Assembly (NCBI RefSeq): GCF_012641515.1
Contig: NZ_JABAHY010000001.1
Span: forward strand, 1 to 64,000
DNA from: Nesterenkonia sedimenti
GTDB lineage: Bacteria; Actinomycetota; Actinomycetes; Actinomycetales; Micrococcaceae
Length of the DNA: 64,000 nt
Direction of reading: 5' to 3'
The translations under genes and the position numbers were made by a program. The notes beneath the pieces were generated by a model. The model was not told the origin of the DNA, searched no databases, and saw nothing but the letters and a program-made list of their open reading frames with translations. Numbering within the stretch: the first letter of the stretch is position 1; each line of letters opens with the position of its first letter. Positions 11,699 to 20,790 of the stretch are shown one piece after another.

Positions 11699-12838
11699 CT
11701 AGAGCTGCCGTTCGGCGGGACCGTTATAGGCACTCAGTGGGCGGATCAGCGAGTTATTCGCACGCTGTTCGAGGATATGAGCCGTCCACCCGGTGATCCG
11801 TGAGGCGATGAACAGGGGAGTGAACAGCTCAGTGTCGAAACCCATGAGGTGATAGGTGGGACCGGCCGGATAGTCCAGATTCGGTTTGATCCCCTTGGCC
11901 TCATCCATGGCCTGTTCCAACCCGTCGTAGAGACCCATCATCTCTTCCCGGCCGAAGTGTTCGACCATGGCATCCAGGGCCTGCTTCATCGTCGGGACCC
12001 GGGAATCACCCTTCTTATAGACCCGGTGCCCGAAGCCCATGACCTTCTTCTTCGCAGCCAGGGCATCCTCCATCCAGGCCTTGGCCCGGGCTGCGGCCTC
12101 TTCCCGGGTCTCCTCCTGACGGATGCCGATTTCCTCAAAGGTGTGCATCACCGCCTCATTGGCCCCACCATGCAGGGGACCCTTGAGCGCACCGATAGCC
12201 GCGGTAACGGCCGAATGCAGATCCGAGAGGGTTGAGGTGACCACCCGGGCGGTGAAGGTGGAGGCGTTGAAGGAATGCTCTGCGTAGAGCACCATCGAGA
12301 CTCGGAAGGCGTCCACAACCTCTTCGGCGGCCTCCTCGCCGAAGGTCATCCACAGAAAGTTCTGGGAGTAGTCGAGGTCCTCCCGGGGATCGACCGGCTG
12401 TTGGCCGCGTCGTCGTCGTTGGTCATAGGCCACTACCGCGGGGAAGGCCGCAAAGAGCCGCTTGGCCTTGAGCAGTTCAGTCTCCGGGGAGGAATCCTCC
12501 GAGGCGGGATCATTGGCCCCGATCACCGAGACAGCAGTGCGGCCCACATCCATGGGGTGACAGTCGGTGGGCAGAAGGTCGATGGCGGCTTTGACCTCAG
12601 GGGTCAGGGCCCGGTTGCTGCGTTCGAATTCGATGAACTCCGCCAACTCCTCCTCAGTGGGCAGTTCAGCGTTCCACAGCAGCAGGGCAACTTCCTCGAA
12701 GCTCAGCTGGGCGGCAAGCTGCTGGACGGGATACCCCCGGTAGAGCAGAGAGTTGGTCTCCGGGTTGACCTTGGAGATAGCGGTGTGGTCGGCGACCACC
12801 CCGGCAAGTCCTTTGTAGACGGTTTCTTCAGTCATCAT
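11699..12838 (-). CDS. prpC: 2-methylcitrate synthase
   Basis: A 379-aa enzyme of the citrate synthase family that condenses propionyl-CoA with oxaloacetate. The catalytic residues are intact: His in GPLHGGANEA, His in VMGFGHRVYKKGDSR and Asp in KPNLDYPAG. NLDYPAG, rather than the NVDFY of housekeeping enzymes, is typical of bifunctional methylcitrate/citrate synthases. It is the last gene of gntR-prpD-prpB-prpC, 27 nt after prpB, with a GGAGGTCA-type ribosome site before the tandem ATG start. Expression is probably controlled by the GntR regulator at the head of the cluster. Confidence 0.93.
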   Translation of the reverse strand: MMTEETVYKGLAGVVADHTAISKVNPETNSLLYRGYPVQQLAAQLSFEEVALLLWNAELPTEEELAEFIEFERSNRALTPEVKAAIDLLPTDCHPMDVGRTAVSVIGANDPASEDSSPETELLKAKRLFAAFPAVVAYDQRRRRGQQPVDPREDLDYSQNFLWMTFGEEAAEEVVDAFRVSMVLYAEHSFNASTFTARVVTSTLSDLHSAVTAAIGALKGPLHGGANEAVMHTFEEIGIRQEETREEAAARAKAWMEDALAAKKKVMGFGHRVYKKGDSRVPTMKQALDAMVEHFGREEMMGLYDGLEQAMDEAKGIKPNLDYPAGPTYHLMGFDTELFTPLFIASRITGWTAHILEQRANNSLIRPLSAYNGPAERQL

Positions 12839-12865
12839 TGACCTCCTGGGGGTTGGGTGAAACCT

Positions 12866-13762
12866 TTATGGCACTTCGAAGTCGAAGATGCCGGAGTCGA
12901 AACTGCTGTAGGCCTCGTAGTCGACCAGCTCGTAGAGCCGGGCCCGGGTCATCATCTGCTCCACCGCTGGCTGCTGGGTGCCCTCGGACCGGATAGTGTC
13001 CAGCGTGCGTTCGATCGCACCCATCGCGGTGCGCAGTGAGGTCACCGGGTAGATGATCAGTGCGATCCCGGCGGCAGCCAGCTGCTCGCGGGTGAACAGC
13101 TCGGATTTGCCGAACTCGGTCATATTGGCCAGCACCGGCACATCCACTGCCGAGCAGACCACCTCGAACTCTGAGAGATCAGCCATCGCCTCGGGGAAGA
13201 TCGCATCGGCCCCGGCGGCCACCAGAGCCTTGGCCCGGTCGATGGCGGCATCAAGTCCCTCTGCGGCCCGCAGGTCAGTGCGAGCCATGATCAGGAAGTT
13301 CTCATCCCGGCGGGCCTCAGCTGCGGCTTTGATCCGTTTGGTGGCGGTTTCGGTGTCCACAGTCGCCTTGCCGTCGAGATGCCCGCATCGTTTGGGGTTG
13401 ACCTGGTCCTCAATATGGCAGCCGGCCAGCCCGGCGTTCTCCAGTTCGTGGATGGTCCGGGCGACGTTCATCGGTTCGCCGAAACCGGTATCGGCATCCA
13501 CAATCGTGGGCAGATCGGAGAGCCGGGCGATCTGGCCCGCCCGTTGGGCCACCTCAGTCAGGGTAGTCAGTCCGATATCGGGCAGTCCCAGCTCATTGGC
13601 CAGCACAGCCCCGGAGACATAGAGCCCATCGAATCCCTTCTCCTGGATCAGCGGGGCCGACAGGGGAGTGAAAGTGCCGGGGAACTGCCGGGCCGCACCG
13701 GGGGTCAGAATCTCGCGCAGCTTTTCGCGCTTGGCCTCGGGGGTGGTTTTGGCGTACAGCAT
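12866..13762 (-). CDS. prpB: methylisocitrate lyase
   Basis: A 298-aa member of the isocitrate lyase/PEP mutase superfamily that splits 2-methylisocitrate into pyruvate and succinate. The family blocks are present: GLYVSGAVLANELGLPD near residue 47, VDADTGFGEPMNVART near 88 (Mg2+-binding Asp), and the catalytic-Cys loop KRCGHLDGK near 123. The length is normal. It starts 2 nt after the prpD stop, so translation is likely coupled, and it precedes prpC. Confidence 0.95.
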   Translation of the reverse strand: MLYAKTTPEAKREKLREILTPGAARQFPGTFTPLSAPLIQEKGFDGLYVSGAVLANELGLPDIGLTTLTEVAQRAGQIARLSDLPTIVDADTGFGEPMNVARTIHELENAGLAGCHIEDQVNPKRCGHLDGKATVDTETATKRIKAAAEARRDENFLIMARTDLRAAEGLDAAIDRAKALVAAGADAIFPEAMADLSEFEVVCSAVDVPVLANMTEFGKSELFTREQLAAAGIALIIYPVTSLRTAMGAIERTLDTIRSEGTQQPAVEQMMTRARLYELVDYEAYSSFDSGIFDFEVP

Positions 13763-13764
13763 GC

Positions 13765-15282
13765 TCAGAACAGTCCCTTCGGAGATGCCGAGAGATCCAC
13801 GACGCCGCCTGCGGCCTGGACATTGAGCCCCACCAGCTCCTCGGCAGTCAGCTCGGGAAGACGCTCAACGGTCTGCAGGAACCGCTCGATCTCGGCCTCG
13901 TCGAGGACCCCTTCGGCCAGAGTGCGGAACTTGGTGATGTACTGGGCCCGCGCAAAGGGCCGGGCGCCCAGCGGGTGGGCATCAGCCACAGCGATCTCAT
14001 CGGTGATCACCCGACCATCGGTCAGTCGGATCTCCACGGAACCGCCGAAGGCCTTCTCGGAGATGTCCAGGGAGTGGTAGCGCCGGGTCCACTCGGGGTC
14101 CTCCTCGGTGGTGACCTTATGCCACAGCTGAACAGTGTCGGCCCGGCCGGCACGTTCGGGGGCGTAGGAGTCCACATGGTGCCATGCCCCGTCCTGCAGG
14201 GCGACGGTGAAGATATATGGGATGGAGTGATCCAGTGTCTCCCGGGAGGCGGTGGGATCGTATTTCTGGGGGTCGTTTGCCCCGGAGCCGATCACATAGT
14301 GGGTGTGGTGGCTGGTGCGGATGAGTACTGATTCCACATTGGCGGGATCGGTGACCTCGGGATGTTCCCTATGCAGCTTCCGAGCGAGGTCGATCCAGGC
14401 CTGTGCCTGGTATTCGGCGGAATGCTCCTTGGTGTAGGTGTCCAGGATGGCGCGTTTGGCCTCACCGGGACCCGGCAGCGGTACGGTGTAGTCGGCATCG
14501 GGGCCATCCAGCATCCAGGCGATCACCCCGTCCTCACCCTCATAGATGGGCACCGGTGAGGTCTGGCCCCGCATCGCCCGGTCCACTGCTTCGACAGCCA
14601 TCTTCCCGGCGAAGGCAGGGGCATGGGCTTTCCAGGTGGAGATCTCGCCCTTACGGGACTGTCGGGTGGCGGTGGTGGTGTGCAGAGCCTGGCCCACGGC
14701 CTGGAAGATGGTCTCCGTGTTCAGGCCCAGCAGGGTGCCGATACCTGCCGCGGCAGCGGGGCCGAGGTGGGCGACATGGTCGATTTTGTGCTTATGCAGG
14801 CAGATGGCTTTGACGAGGTCCACCTGGATCTCATAGCCGGTGGCGATACCGCGGACCAGATCGGCACCGGTGGCCCCGGTGTGCTCGGCCACCGCCAGAA
14901 TGGCGGGGATATTGTCCCCGGGGTGGGAGTAGTCCGCGGCCAGGAATGTGTCGTGATAGTCGAGTTCTCGCACCGCCACACCATTGGCCCAGGCGGCCCA
15001 TTCGGAGGAGGACTTCTCTGCGATGCCGAAGATAGAGGATCCCGAGCCGTTGGCGGTGACCGCATGATCCAGGGCCTGGGAGCGGGCGGCGACGATCGGT
15101 GCCCGGTTGAGGCTGGCCACGGCCACCGCGGCATTGTCGATCACCCGGTTGATGACCATCTCGGTGACCTCGTCCTCGACAGCGACCGGATCGGTTGCGA
15201 CCTGGGCGATCTTATAGGCCAGCTGATCCTCCCGGGCGAGGTTGTCCTTGCTGGGGTGGACCCGGACATTATGTTCGATCAT
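13765..15282 (-). CDS. prpD: 2-methylcitrate dehydratase (MmgE/PrpD family)
   Basis: A 505-aa MmgE/PrpD-family enzyme that dehydrates 2-methylcitrate without an Fe-S cluster. Recognisable parts are the N-terminal helical segment ([17 protein letters not shown]), [17 protein letters not shown] near residue 110, [19 protein letters not shown] and [20 protein letters not shown]. The open frame runs further upstream through the gntR gene in another frame, which is spurious. The start at 15282 gives the family N-terminus ([11 protein letters not shown]) and has GAGAGGACACACCC upstream. It follows gntR by 19 nt and overlaps none of its neighbours. Confidence 0.94.
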   Translation of the reverse strand: MIEHNVRVHPSKDNLAREDQLAYKIAQVATDPVAVEDEVTEMVINRVIDNAAVAVASLNRAPIVAARSQALDHAVTANGSGSSIFGIAEKSSSEWAAWANGVAVRELDYHDTFLAADYSHPGDNIPAILAVAEHTGATGADLVRGIATGYEIQVDLVKAICLHKHKIDHVAHLGPAAAAGIGTLLGLNTETIFQAVGQALHTTTATRQSRKGEISTWKAHAPAFAGKMAVEAVDRAMRGQTSPVPIYEGEDGVIAWMLDGPDADYTVPLPGPGEAKRAILDTYTKEHSAEYQAQAWIDLARKLHREHPEVTDPANVESVLIRTSHHTHYVIGSGANDPQKYDPTASRETLDHSIPYIFTVALQDGAWHHVDSYAPERAGRADTVQLWHKVTTEEDPEWTRRYHSLDISEKAFGGSVEIRLTDGRVITDEIAVADAHPLGARPFARAQYITKFRTLAEGVLDEAEIERFLQTVERLPELTAEELVGLNVQAAGGVVDLSASPKGLF

Positions 15283-15301
15283 GGGGTGGGTGTGTCCTCT
15301 C

Positions 15302-15949
15302 TCATGGTGTGGATACAGGTTCAGACTGCCGCTGTCGGGCGATATAGGCAAGACTTCGGCGCAGGTGCAGACGGATGGCCGCCTCGGCCATCTCAGGATC
15401 GCCGGAGGCGATGCCCAAACAGATATCGCGGTGCTCAGCCGCTGACTCCTGCAGGCGTTCGGGCCGGTCGCGGGCCATCCGGCGAATCCGGGTGAGGTGG
15501 ATGCGCAGATTGGCCAGTGTGCCGCTGAGATAGGGATTGGCCACAGCCTGGTCGATGGCCGCATCCATCCGGGCAGCCAGGGCGTAGTAGTCCTCTGCTT
15601 CGGCTTCCGGAGGAAGATCACTGAATTCTGCGGCCAGGGCGGAGAAGACTGTGGGGTCACAGCGGCGGGCGGCCAGGGCGGCGGCCTGGGTCTCCAAGGG
15701 GATGCGCAGTTCGAAGAGCTGGTCGATGTTCTCCGGTGATATCTCGCTGACCACGGTCCCGCGGCCGCGCTGCTGGGTGGCCAGACCGGCGGCCACCAGT
15801 CGGGACAGGGCCTCGCGCACGGGGGTGCGGGACACACCGAGCCGTTCGGACTGCTCGACCTCGGCCAGCACGGTCCCCGGGGCAAGATGGCCCTCAAGGA
15901 TCTGCTCCTGCAGCGCATTGTAGGCTGCGTCACTTGCCCGCATGCTCAT
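15302..15949 (-). CDS. GntR/FadR-subfamily regulator of the methylcitrate cluster
   Basis: A 215-aa regulator with an N-terminal winged helix ([19 protein letters not shown] near residue 40) and a C-terminal all-helical FCD ligand domain. The FCD domain has the Asp/His metal-site pattern: Asp near 130, then His residues in [15 protein letters not shown] and AIRLHLRRS. It is first in the prpDBC operon and divergent from prpE, so it most likely represses both in response to a propionate-derived metabolite. Start 15949 (MSMRASD) is preferred. The open frame extends to 16024, but that would translate through two palindromic operator sites. Known methylcitrate regulators include GntR, LacI and Fis types, so the exact effector is unknown. 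Confidence 0.9.
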   Translation of the reverse strand: MSMRASDAAYNALQEQILEGHLAPGTVLAEVEQSERLGVSRTPVREALSRLVAAGLATQQRGRGTVVSEISPENIDQLFELRIPLETQAAALAARRCDPTVFSALAAEFSDLPPEAEAEDYYALAARMDAAIDQAVANPYLSGTLANLRIHLTRIRRMARDRPERLQESAAEHRDICLGIASGDPEMAEAAIRLHLRRSLAYIARQRQSEPVSTP

Positions 15950-15951
15950 CA

Positions 15952-15961
15952 GTGTATACAC
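15952..15961. promoter_or_regulatory. GTGTATACAC palindrome, operator 1 (GntR)
   Basis: A perfect 10-bp palindrome lies immediately upstream of the gntR start. TGTATACA matches the half-site style of FadR-subfamily GntR operators. An identical copy lies at 16015. Confidence 0.8.
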
Positions 15962-16014
15962 AGTCATGCGAAATTGGCAGGGTCTTCTGGGTTTCTGGGT
16001 GGAAGTCCGCCCAG

Positions 16015-16024
16015 GTGTATACAC
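16015..16024. promoter_or_regulatory. GTGTATACAC palindrome, operator 2 (GntR)
   Basis: The second perfect copy lies 85 bp before the prpE start. The two centres are 63 bp apart, close to six helical turns, so dimers bound at both would face the same side of the DNA. Confidence 0.8.
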
Positions 16025-16108
16025 AGAGTGTTTCAGGTATTAGTCTGTGTGATGCAGGACACATGCATTGAACTGTCTGCACAGCCTCTTGTGCCGAAGG
16101 AGCGATAG

Positions 16109-18052
16109 ATGAACGCCTCAACCTCCCATACTGACTATCGCCAACTGCATCAGCGGTCGATCACCGACCGGGAGGGCTTCTGGTTGGAGACCGCCGCAGA
16201 ACTCGACTGGGACAGCTCTCCAACTGCTGCAGTGGATGCGAGCAATGCACCCCTATACCGGTGGTTCCCCGATGGGCAGCTCAATCTCTGTCATAACGCC
16301 CTGGACCGGCATATCGCCGCCGGCCGGGGAGACTGCACTGCCCTGATCTACGATTCGGCGGTCACCGAGGGCTCCCGCAGCTACACCTATGCCGAGCTCA
16401 GAGATGAGGTGGCCACCGCCGCTGGTGCGCTCGCCGGCCTCGGGGTCAGCCCCGGGGACCGGGTTCTGCTGTATCTGCCGATGATCCCGCAGGCAGTTAT
16501 CGCCATGCTGGCCTGCGCCCGCCTGGGAGCGGTGCACTCAGTGGTCTTCGGCGGATTCGCCGCCAAGGAGATCGCCGCAAGGATCGACGACGCCGCCCCC
16601 GATACCGTGATCACCGCAACCGGCGGTATTGAGCCCACCCGCCGGATCGAGTACCTGCCCAAAGTCGCCGAGGCCGTTCAGCTGGCCCAGCATGGGGTTC
16701 GGGATGTCGTCGTCGTTGATCGTGAGGGATTCGAAACCAGTCTGGATTCAGCAGCAGCGACAACCTCGGCGACGAGCCCCGCTGTGCAGTGGCATGACTG
16801 GCATCAGCTGACCACACAGGCCGAACCAGCCGATCCGGTGACTGTGGATGCCACCCACCCCCTGTATATCCTCTACACCTCCGGGACCACGGGTAAACCC
16901 AAAGGGGTGGTCCGCGATCAGGGCGGAACCGCCGCAGCGCTGCAGTGGACTATGCCGTCGATCTTCGACGTCGGGCCTGATGAGGTCATCCTCTGTGCCT
17001 CCGATGTCGGCTGGGTGGTGGGGCACTCCTATATCGTCTACGCCCCGCTGCTGGCCGGGGCCACCAGCGTGCTCTATGAGGGCAAACCGGTGGGCACCCC
17101 GGATGCCGGGGCCTTCTGGCGAATGGTCGAACAGCATAAGATCAAATCTCTGTTCACCGCCCCCACTGCGCTGCGGGCGATCCGCAAAGCCGACCCCGAG
17201 GCCAGCCTGGTGGCCGACTACGATATCTCCAGCCTGCAGTACCTCTTCTCCGCCGGCGAGCGCCTGGACCCTGAGACCCAACGCTGGATCGGGCAGGCCC
17301 TGGATGTCCCGGTGATCGACAATTGGTGGCAGACCGAGACCGGTTGGCCGATTGCCGCCAATCCAGTGGGTATCCAACAGCTGCCGGTCAAAGAGGGATC
17401 AGCCACCCTGCCGATGGTCGGTTACGAGGTGGAAGTCCTGGACCCCATGGGGGAGCCGCTGCCTGCGGGGCAGGAGGGCAATATCGCGATCAAACTGCCG
17501 CTGCCGCCGGGGACCCTGCATTCACTGTGGGGTGATGATGACAGGTATGTGGATGCCTATCTGAGCGCCTTCGAGGGGTACTACACCACAGGAGACTCCG
17601 GCTATATCGACCAGGACGGTTATATCTATGTCATGGGTCGGACTGATGATGTCATCAATGTCTCTGGGCACCGGCTCTCCACCGGGGAGATCGAAGCCGC
17701 AGTGGCTGAGCATCCGGCAGTGGCCGAATGTGCGGTGATCGGCCTGGCCGATGAGCTCAAAGGACAGCGCCCTGCCGGGTTCCTGGTGCTGAAATCCGGT
17801 GCTGAGATCGACCACCAGCGGCTGCGCGAGGAACTGGTCGCCCATGTCCGCGCCACTATTGGGCCGGTGGCCGATTTCAAAGAGGTATCGGTGGTGGAGG
17901 CCCTGCCGAAGACGAGATCAGGAAAGATCCTGCGAAAAACCATGCGCCAGATTGCCGACGGCCAGGACTACACAGTGCCCTCCACCATTGAGGATCCCGC
18001 GGTGATCGATGCCCTTCTTCCGGTACTGCGCGGCAGCGCAGGCGCCAAATAG
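16109..18052 (+). CDS. prpE: propionyl-CoA synthetase
   Basis: A 647-aa acyl-CoA synthetase of the acetyl-CoA synthetase family that activates propionate with ATP and CoA. The AMP-binding motif is YTSGTTGKPKGV near residue 256. The acyl-pocket region WVVGHSYIVYAPL follows near 310, then WWQTETGWP near 408. The C-terminal acylation lysine lies in PKTRSGKILRK near 607. The N-terminal DREGFWLETAAELDW is typical of PrpE rather than Acs. The start has a clear GAAGGAGCGATAG ribosome site. It is divergent from gntR-prpDBC and shares the operators between them. A trans-aconitate methyltransferase gene follows after 18 nt. Confidence 0.93.
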   Translation: MNASTSHTDYRQLHQRSITDREGFWLETAAELDWDSSPTAAVDASNAPLYRWFPDGQLNLCHNALDRHIAAGRGDCTALIYDSAVTEGSRSYTYAELRDEVATAAGALAGLGVSPGDRVLLYLPMIPQAVIAMLACARLGAVHSVVFGGFAAKEIAARIDDAAPDTVITATGGIEPTRRIEYLPKVAEAVQLAQHGVRDVVVVDREGFETSLDSAAATTSATSPAVQWHDWHQLTTQAEPADPVTVDATHPLYILYTSGTTGKPKGVVRDQGGTAAALQWTMPSIFDVGPDEVILCASDVGWVVGHSYIVYAPLLAGATSVLYEGKPVGTPDAGAFWRMVEQHKIKSLFTAPTALRAIRKADPEASLVADYDISSLQYLFSAGERLDPETQRWIGQALDVPVIDNWWQTETGWPIAANPVGIQQLPVKEGSATLPMVGYEVEVLDPMGEPLPAGQEGNIAIKLPLPPGTLHSLWGDDDRYVDAYLSAFEGYYTTGDSGYIDQDGYIYVMGRTDDVINVSGHRLSTGEIEAAVAEHPAVAECAVIGLADELKGQRPAGFLVLKSGAEIDHQRLREELVAHVRATIGPVADFKEVSVVEALPKTRSGKILRKTMRQIADGQDYTVPSTIEDPAVIDALLPVLRGSAGAK

Positions 18053-18070
18053 CCGATAGCCTTCCGGGGT

Positions 18071-18886
18071 ATGAGCGCAGAGAGCACCGGATGGGATCCA
18101 CAGGCCTATCTTCAGTTCAGTGCCGAGCGGCTGCAGCCCCTGGTGGATCTCATCCATCGGATCCGGCACCCGCATGCGGCCTCTGTACTGGACCTCGGCT
18201 GTGGTGCCGGCAACGCGGTACCGGTCATCCGGGCCACCTGGCCTCAGGCGAGGGTCCTGGGTATTGACTCCAGCCCCGAGATGCTGCGCACGGCCGAAGG
18301 GAACTGGGCGGGCGAGGACATTCGCTTCCACCAGGCCGATATCCGCAGCATCAGCAGCGCGGGACTGCCCCAGGAAGTAGCCGAGACCGGAGAGGTCGAT
18401 GTCATCATCTCCAATGCCGCCCTGCAATGGCTGCCCGATCACCGCCAGCTGCTGCCCGGGCTGATGGAGATCCTCGCCCCCGGCGGTGCGCTCGCAGTCC
18501 AGGTCCCGGGAAACTTCAGCAACCCCAGCCACCGGCTGCTCTACGAGATGGCCGCAGCCGAACCCTATGCCCAGCACATCGACCCATCCCGCCTGCTGCG
18601 CCCCACTGCTGAGCCCAGCGACTATCTGCAGGAGATCTCCCGGCCCGGCTGGGAGGTCGAAGCCTGGGAGACCACCTACCTCCACATCCTGCAGGGCCCA
18701 GACCCAGTCTTCGAGTGGATCTCGGCCACCGGGGCCAAACCAGTACTGGAACAACTACCACCGCCGGTCCGTGACGACTTCATCGGTCAGTACAAGGCCG
18801 CACTGCGAGATGCCTACCCCGCCAGCGAGATCGGCACTGTGCTGCCGTTCCGACGGATCTTCTTCATCGCCCGGCGTACTGGCTAG
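18071..18886 (+). CDS. tam: trans-aconitate 2-methyltransferase
   Basis: A 271-aa class I SAM-dependent methyltransferase. Motif I is VLDLGCGAGNAVP near residue 38, GIDSSPEML near 62, and the post-motif is VDVIISNAALQWLPDH near 107. The opening WDPQAYLQFSAERLQPLVDL is characteristic of Tam, which methylates trans-aconitate, a toxic isomer that inhibits aconitase. It is 18 nt downstream of prpE. That suits a damage-control role for stray aconitate or methylaconitate made during the citrate and methylcitrate cycles. The link to methylaconitate is inference. Confidence 0.88.
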   Translation: MSAESTGWDPQAYLQFSAERLQPLVDLIHRIRHPHAASVLDLGCGAGNAVPVIRATWPQARVLGIDSSPEMLRTAEGNWAGEDIRFHQADIRSISSAGLPQEVAETGEVDVIISNAALQWLPDHRQLLPGLMEILAPGGALAVQVPGNFSNPSHRLLYEMAAAEPYAQHIDPSRLLRPTAEPSDYLQEISRPGWEVEAWETTYLHILQGPDPVFEWISATGAKPVLEQLPPPVRDDFIGQYKAALRDAYPASEIGTVLPFRRIFFIARRTG

Positions 18887-18985
18887 TAGAAGGTTGCTGG
18901 TTGCCCATGTGAGATCAGGCGGTAATCTGGTCGAGTCAGTGACCACTGCAGTGCCCAGCCGGGCCGACGCGTCAGGAGCAATACG

Positions 18986-19870
18986 TTGACTTCCGAGCCG
19001 AAGGAGCTCTTCACCATCCACGGTGAGGCGATCATCGGACCCACCGGCCGTCCCAAGCATGAGTTCCCGGTGCCCGAGCCCCTCGACTCGCATGGTCCGG
19101 GCCGCGTCATCGCCATGGTCAACCAGAAGGGCGGGGTCGGTAAGACCACCTCGGCGATCAATCTCGCCGCCGCCCTGGCTGAATACGGCCGCAAAGTCCT
19201 TATGGTCGACTTCGACCCCCAGGGGGCACTCTCGGCGGGATTGGGCGCCAACCCCCATGAGCTCGAGACCAGTGTCTACAACGTGATGATGGAGAAATCC
19301 GTCACCGTCAACGATGCCCTGGTCTCCACCCATGTGCCTGGGGTTGACCTGCTGCCGGCCAATATCGACCTCTCCGCAGCTGAGGTCCAGCTGGTCACCG
19401 AGGTCGGCCGTGAACAGGTCCTGGAACGTGCCCTGCGGCAGGTCCGTGACGACTACGACGTCGTCATCATCGACTGCCAGCCCAGCCTCGGACTGCTGAC
19501 AGTCAATGCGCTCACCGCAGCCCATGGTGTGGTCATCCCACTGGTGGCTGAGTTCTTCGCCCTGCGCGCAGTGGCCCTGCTCAAGGACACCATCGAGAAG
19601 GTCCAGGACCGCATCAACCCCGATCTGGAGATCGACGGCGTGCTGGTCACCATGGTCGATCTGCGCACCACCCACGCCAAAGAGGTCATCCAACGGATCG
19701 TCGAGGCCTTCGGGGAGAAGGTCTTCGAAACGGTGATCAAACGATCGGTGAAATTCCCAGATGCCACAGTGGCCGCCGAACCGATCACCAATTACGCGGC
19801 AAAGCACGACGGCGCCAAGGCCTACCGTCAGCTGGCCCGCGAACTGATCAGTCGGGGAGGAGCACCGTAG
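18986..19870 (+). CDS. ParA/Soj-family ATPase of the scpAB operon
   Basis: A 294-aa ParA-type ATPase. The deviant Walker A is NQKGGVGKTTSAINLA near residue 49, DFDPQGALSAGLG follows near 74, and the Walker B-like VVIIDCQPSLGLL lies near 158. The N-terminal 40 residues form an extension seen in the actinobacterial ParA that precedes scpA (Rv1708 position), distinct from the parAB locus near oriC. The TTG start is supported by CAGGAGCAATACG just upstream. It is probably involved in chromosome segregation together with condensin-like ScpAB. No parB gene is adjacent. Confidence 0.9.
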   Translation: MTSEPKELFTIHGEAIIGPTGRPKHEFPVPEPLDSHGPGRVIAMVNQKGGVGKTTSAINLAAALAEYGRKVLMVDFDPQGALSAGLGANPHELETSVYNVMMEKSVTVNDALVSTHVPGVDLLPANIDLSAAEVQLVTEVGREQVLERALRQVRDDYDVVIIDCQPSLGLLTVNALTAAHGVVIPLVAEFFALRAVALLKDTIEKVQDRINPDLEIDGVLVTMVDLRTTHAKEVIQRIVEAFGEKVFETVIKRSVKFPDATVAAEPITNYAAKHDGAKAYRQLARELISRGGAP

Positions 19871-19908
19871 GTGCGAGGACGTCCACGTGAGCGAACGGCG
19901 GCTGCCTA

Positions 19909-20790
19909 ATGGTCACCGCCGCTGAGACCGGACTGGACCAGGCGCCAGCCTCCGGTGCCGAGGGCCTCACCGGCGAGGACGGGGAGGAACTTCGCTCTGG
20001 GTTCACCGTCACCCTCGATGGGTTCGACGGCCCCTTCGACCTGCTGCTGGGTCTGATCGCCAAACGAAAGATGGACGTCACCAAAGTGGCCCTGGGTGAA
20101 GTCACCGATGAGTTCATCGCCTATGTGCGCACTCTCGACGCCCAGAAAGCTCTGGACGAGTCCTCGAACTTCGTCTTCGTGGCAGCGACCCTTCTGGATA
20201 TGAAACTGGTCCAGCTGCTGCCCGGTTCCGAGGTCGAATCTGAGGAGGACATCGCGGCACTGGAGGCCAGGGATCTGCTCTTCGCCCGGCTGCTGCAGTA
20301 CAAGGCATTCAAGCAGATCGCCGAGCAGATGGGGCAGGCCGCCAGTCAGAACGCCGGGCGCTTCCCCCGCCGTCCAGGTACTCACCCGGATATGCAGAAC
20401 CTGCTGCCCGAGCTGGTCTGGAACACCACCGCCGAGGATCTCAAGGCCCTGGCCGAGAAGGCCTTCGCCCGCCAGCACTATGAACCGGACCATGTGAAGC
20501 TGGAGCATCTGCATGCTCATGCGGTCAATGTGCGCGAGGAGATGGCGGCGATGACCGAGCAGCTGCGCCAGGCCGGCACCTGCCGGTTCCAAGACCTGGT
20601 GGCCCAGGCGGAGAACCGCCTGGTCGTCGTCGTGCGTTTTCTGGGACTTTTGGAGCTCTTCCGCGACCGGGCCATCGATTTCGACCAGGACCAGCCCCTG
20701 GGGGACCTGACCATCACCTGGTCCGGCAGCAGTCAGGAAGAGGCCGCCGAGACCCTGGCCCGTGCAGAAGAGGAATGGGACCAACAGTGA
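19909..20790 (+). CDS. scpA: segregation and condensation protein A
   Basis: A 293-aa kleisin, the subunit that bridges the SMC heads in the SMC-ScpA-ScpB condensin. The N-terminal domain has the family opening FTVTLDGFDGPFDLLLGLI near residue 27 and EVTDEFIAYV. The C-terminal winged-helix part includes CRFQDLVAQAENRLVVVVRFLGLLELFRDRAI-type sequence around residues 225-260. ATG is the first start in this frame after the parA-like gene (38 nt). The 3' end overlaps scpB by 4-16 nt, depending on the scpB start used. Confidence 0.93.
   Translation: MVTAAETGLDQAPASGAEGLTGEDGEELRSGFTVTLDGFDGPFDLLLGLIAKRKMDVTKVALGEVTDEFIAYVRTLDAQKALDESSNFVFVAATLLDMKLVQLLPGSEVESEEDIAALEARDLLFARLLQYKAFKQIAEQMGQAASQNAGRFPRRPGTHPDMQNLLPELVWNTTAEDLKALAEKAFARQHYEPDHVKLEHLHAHAVNVREEMAAMTEQLRQAGTCRFQDLVAQAENRLVVVVRFLGLLELFRDRAIDFDQDQPLGDLTITWSGSSQEEAAETLARAEEEWDQQ

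Noticed and set aside
15283-15933. N-terminal extension of PrpD of 217 residues
   Set aside because: The frame is open but is out of phase with the GntR gene on the same strand; PrpD homologues begin at the MIEHNVRVH start.
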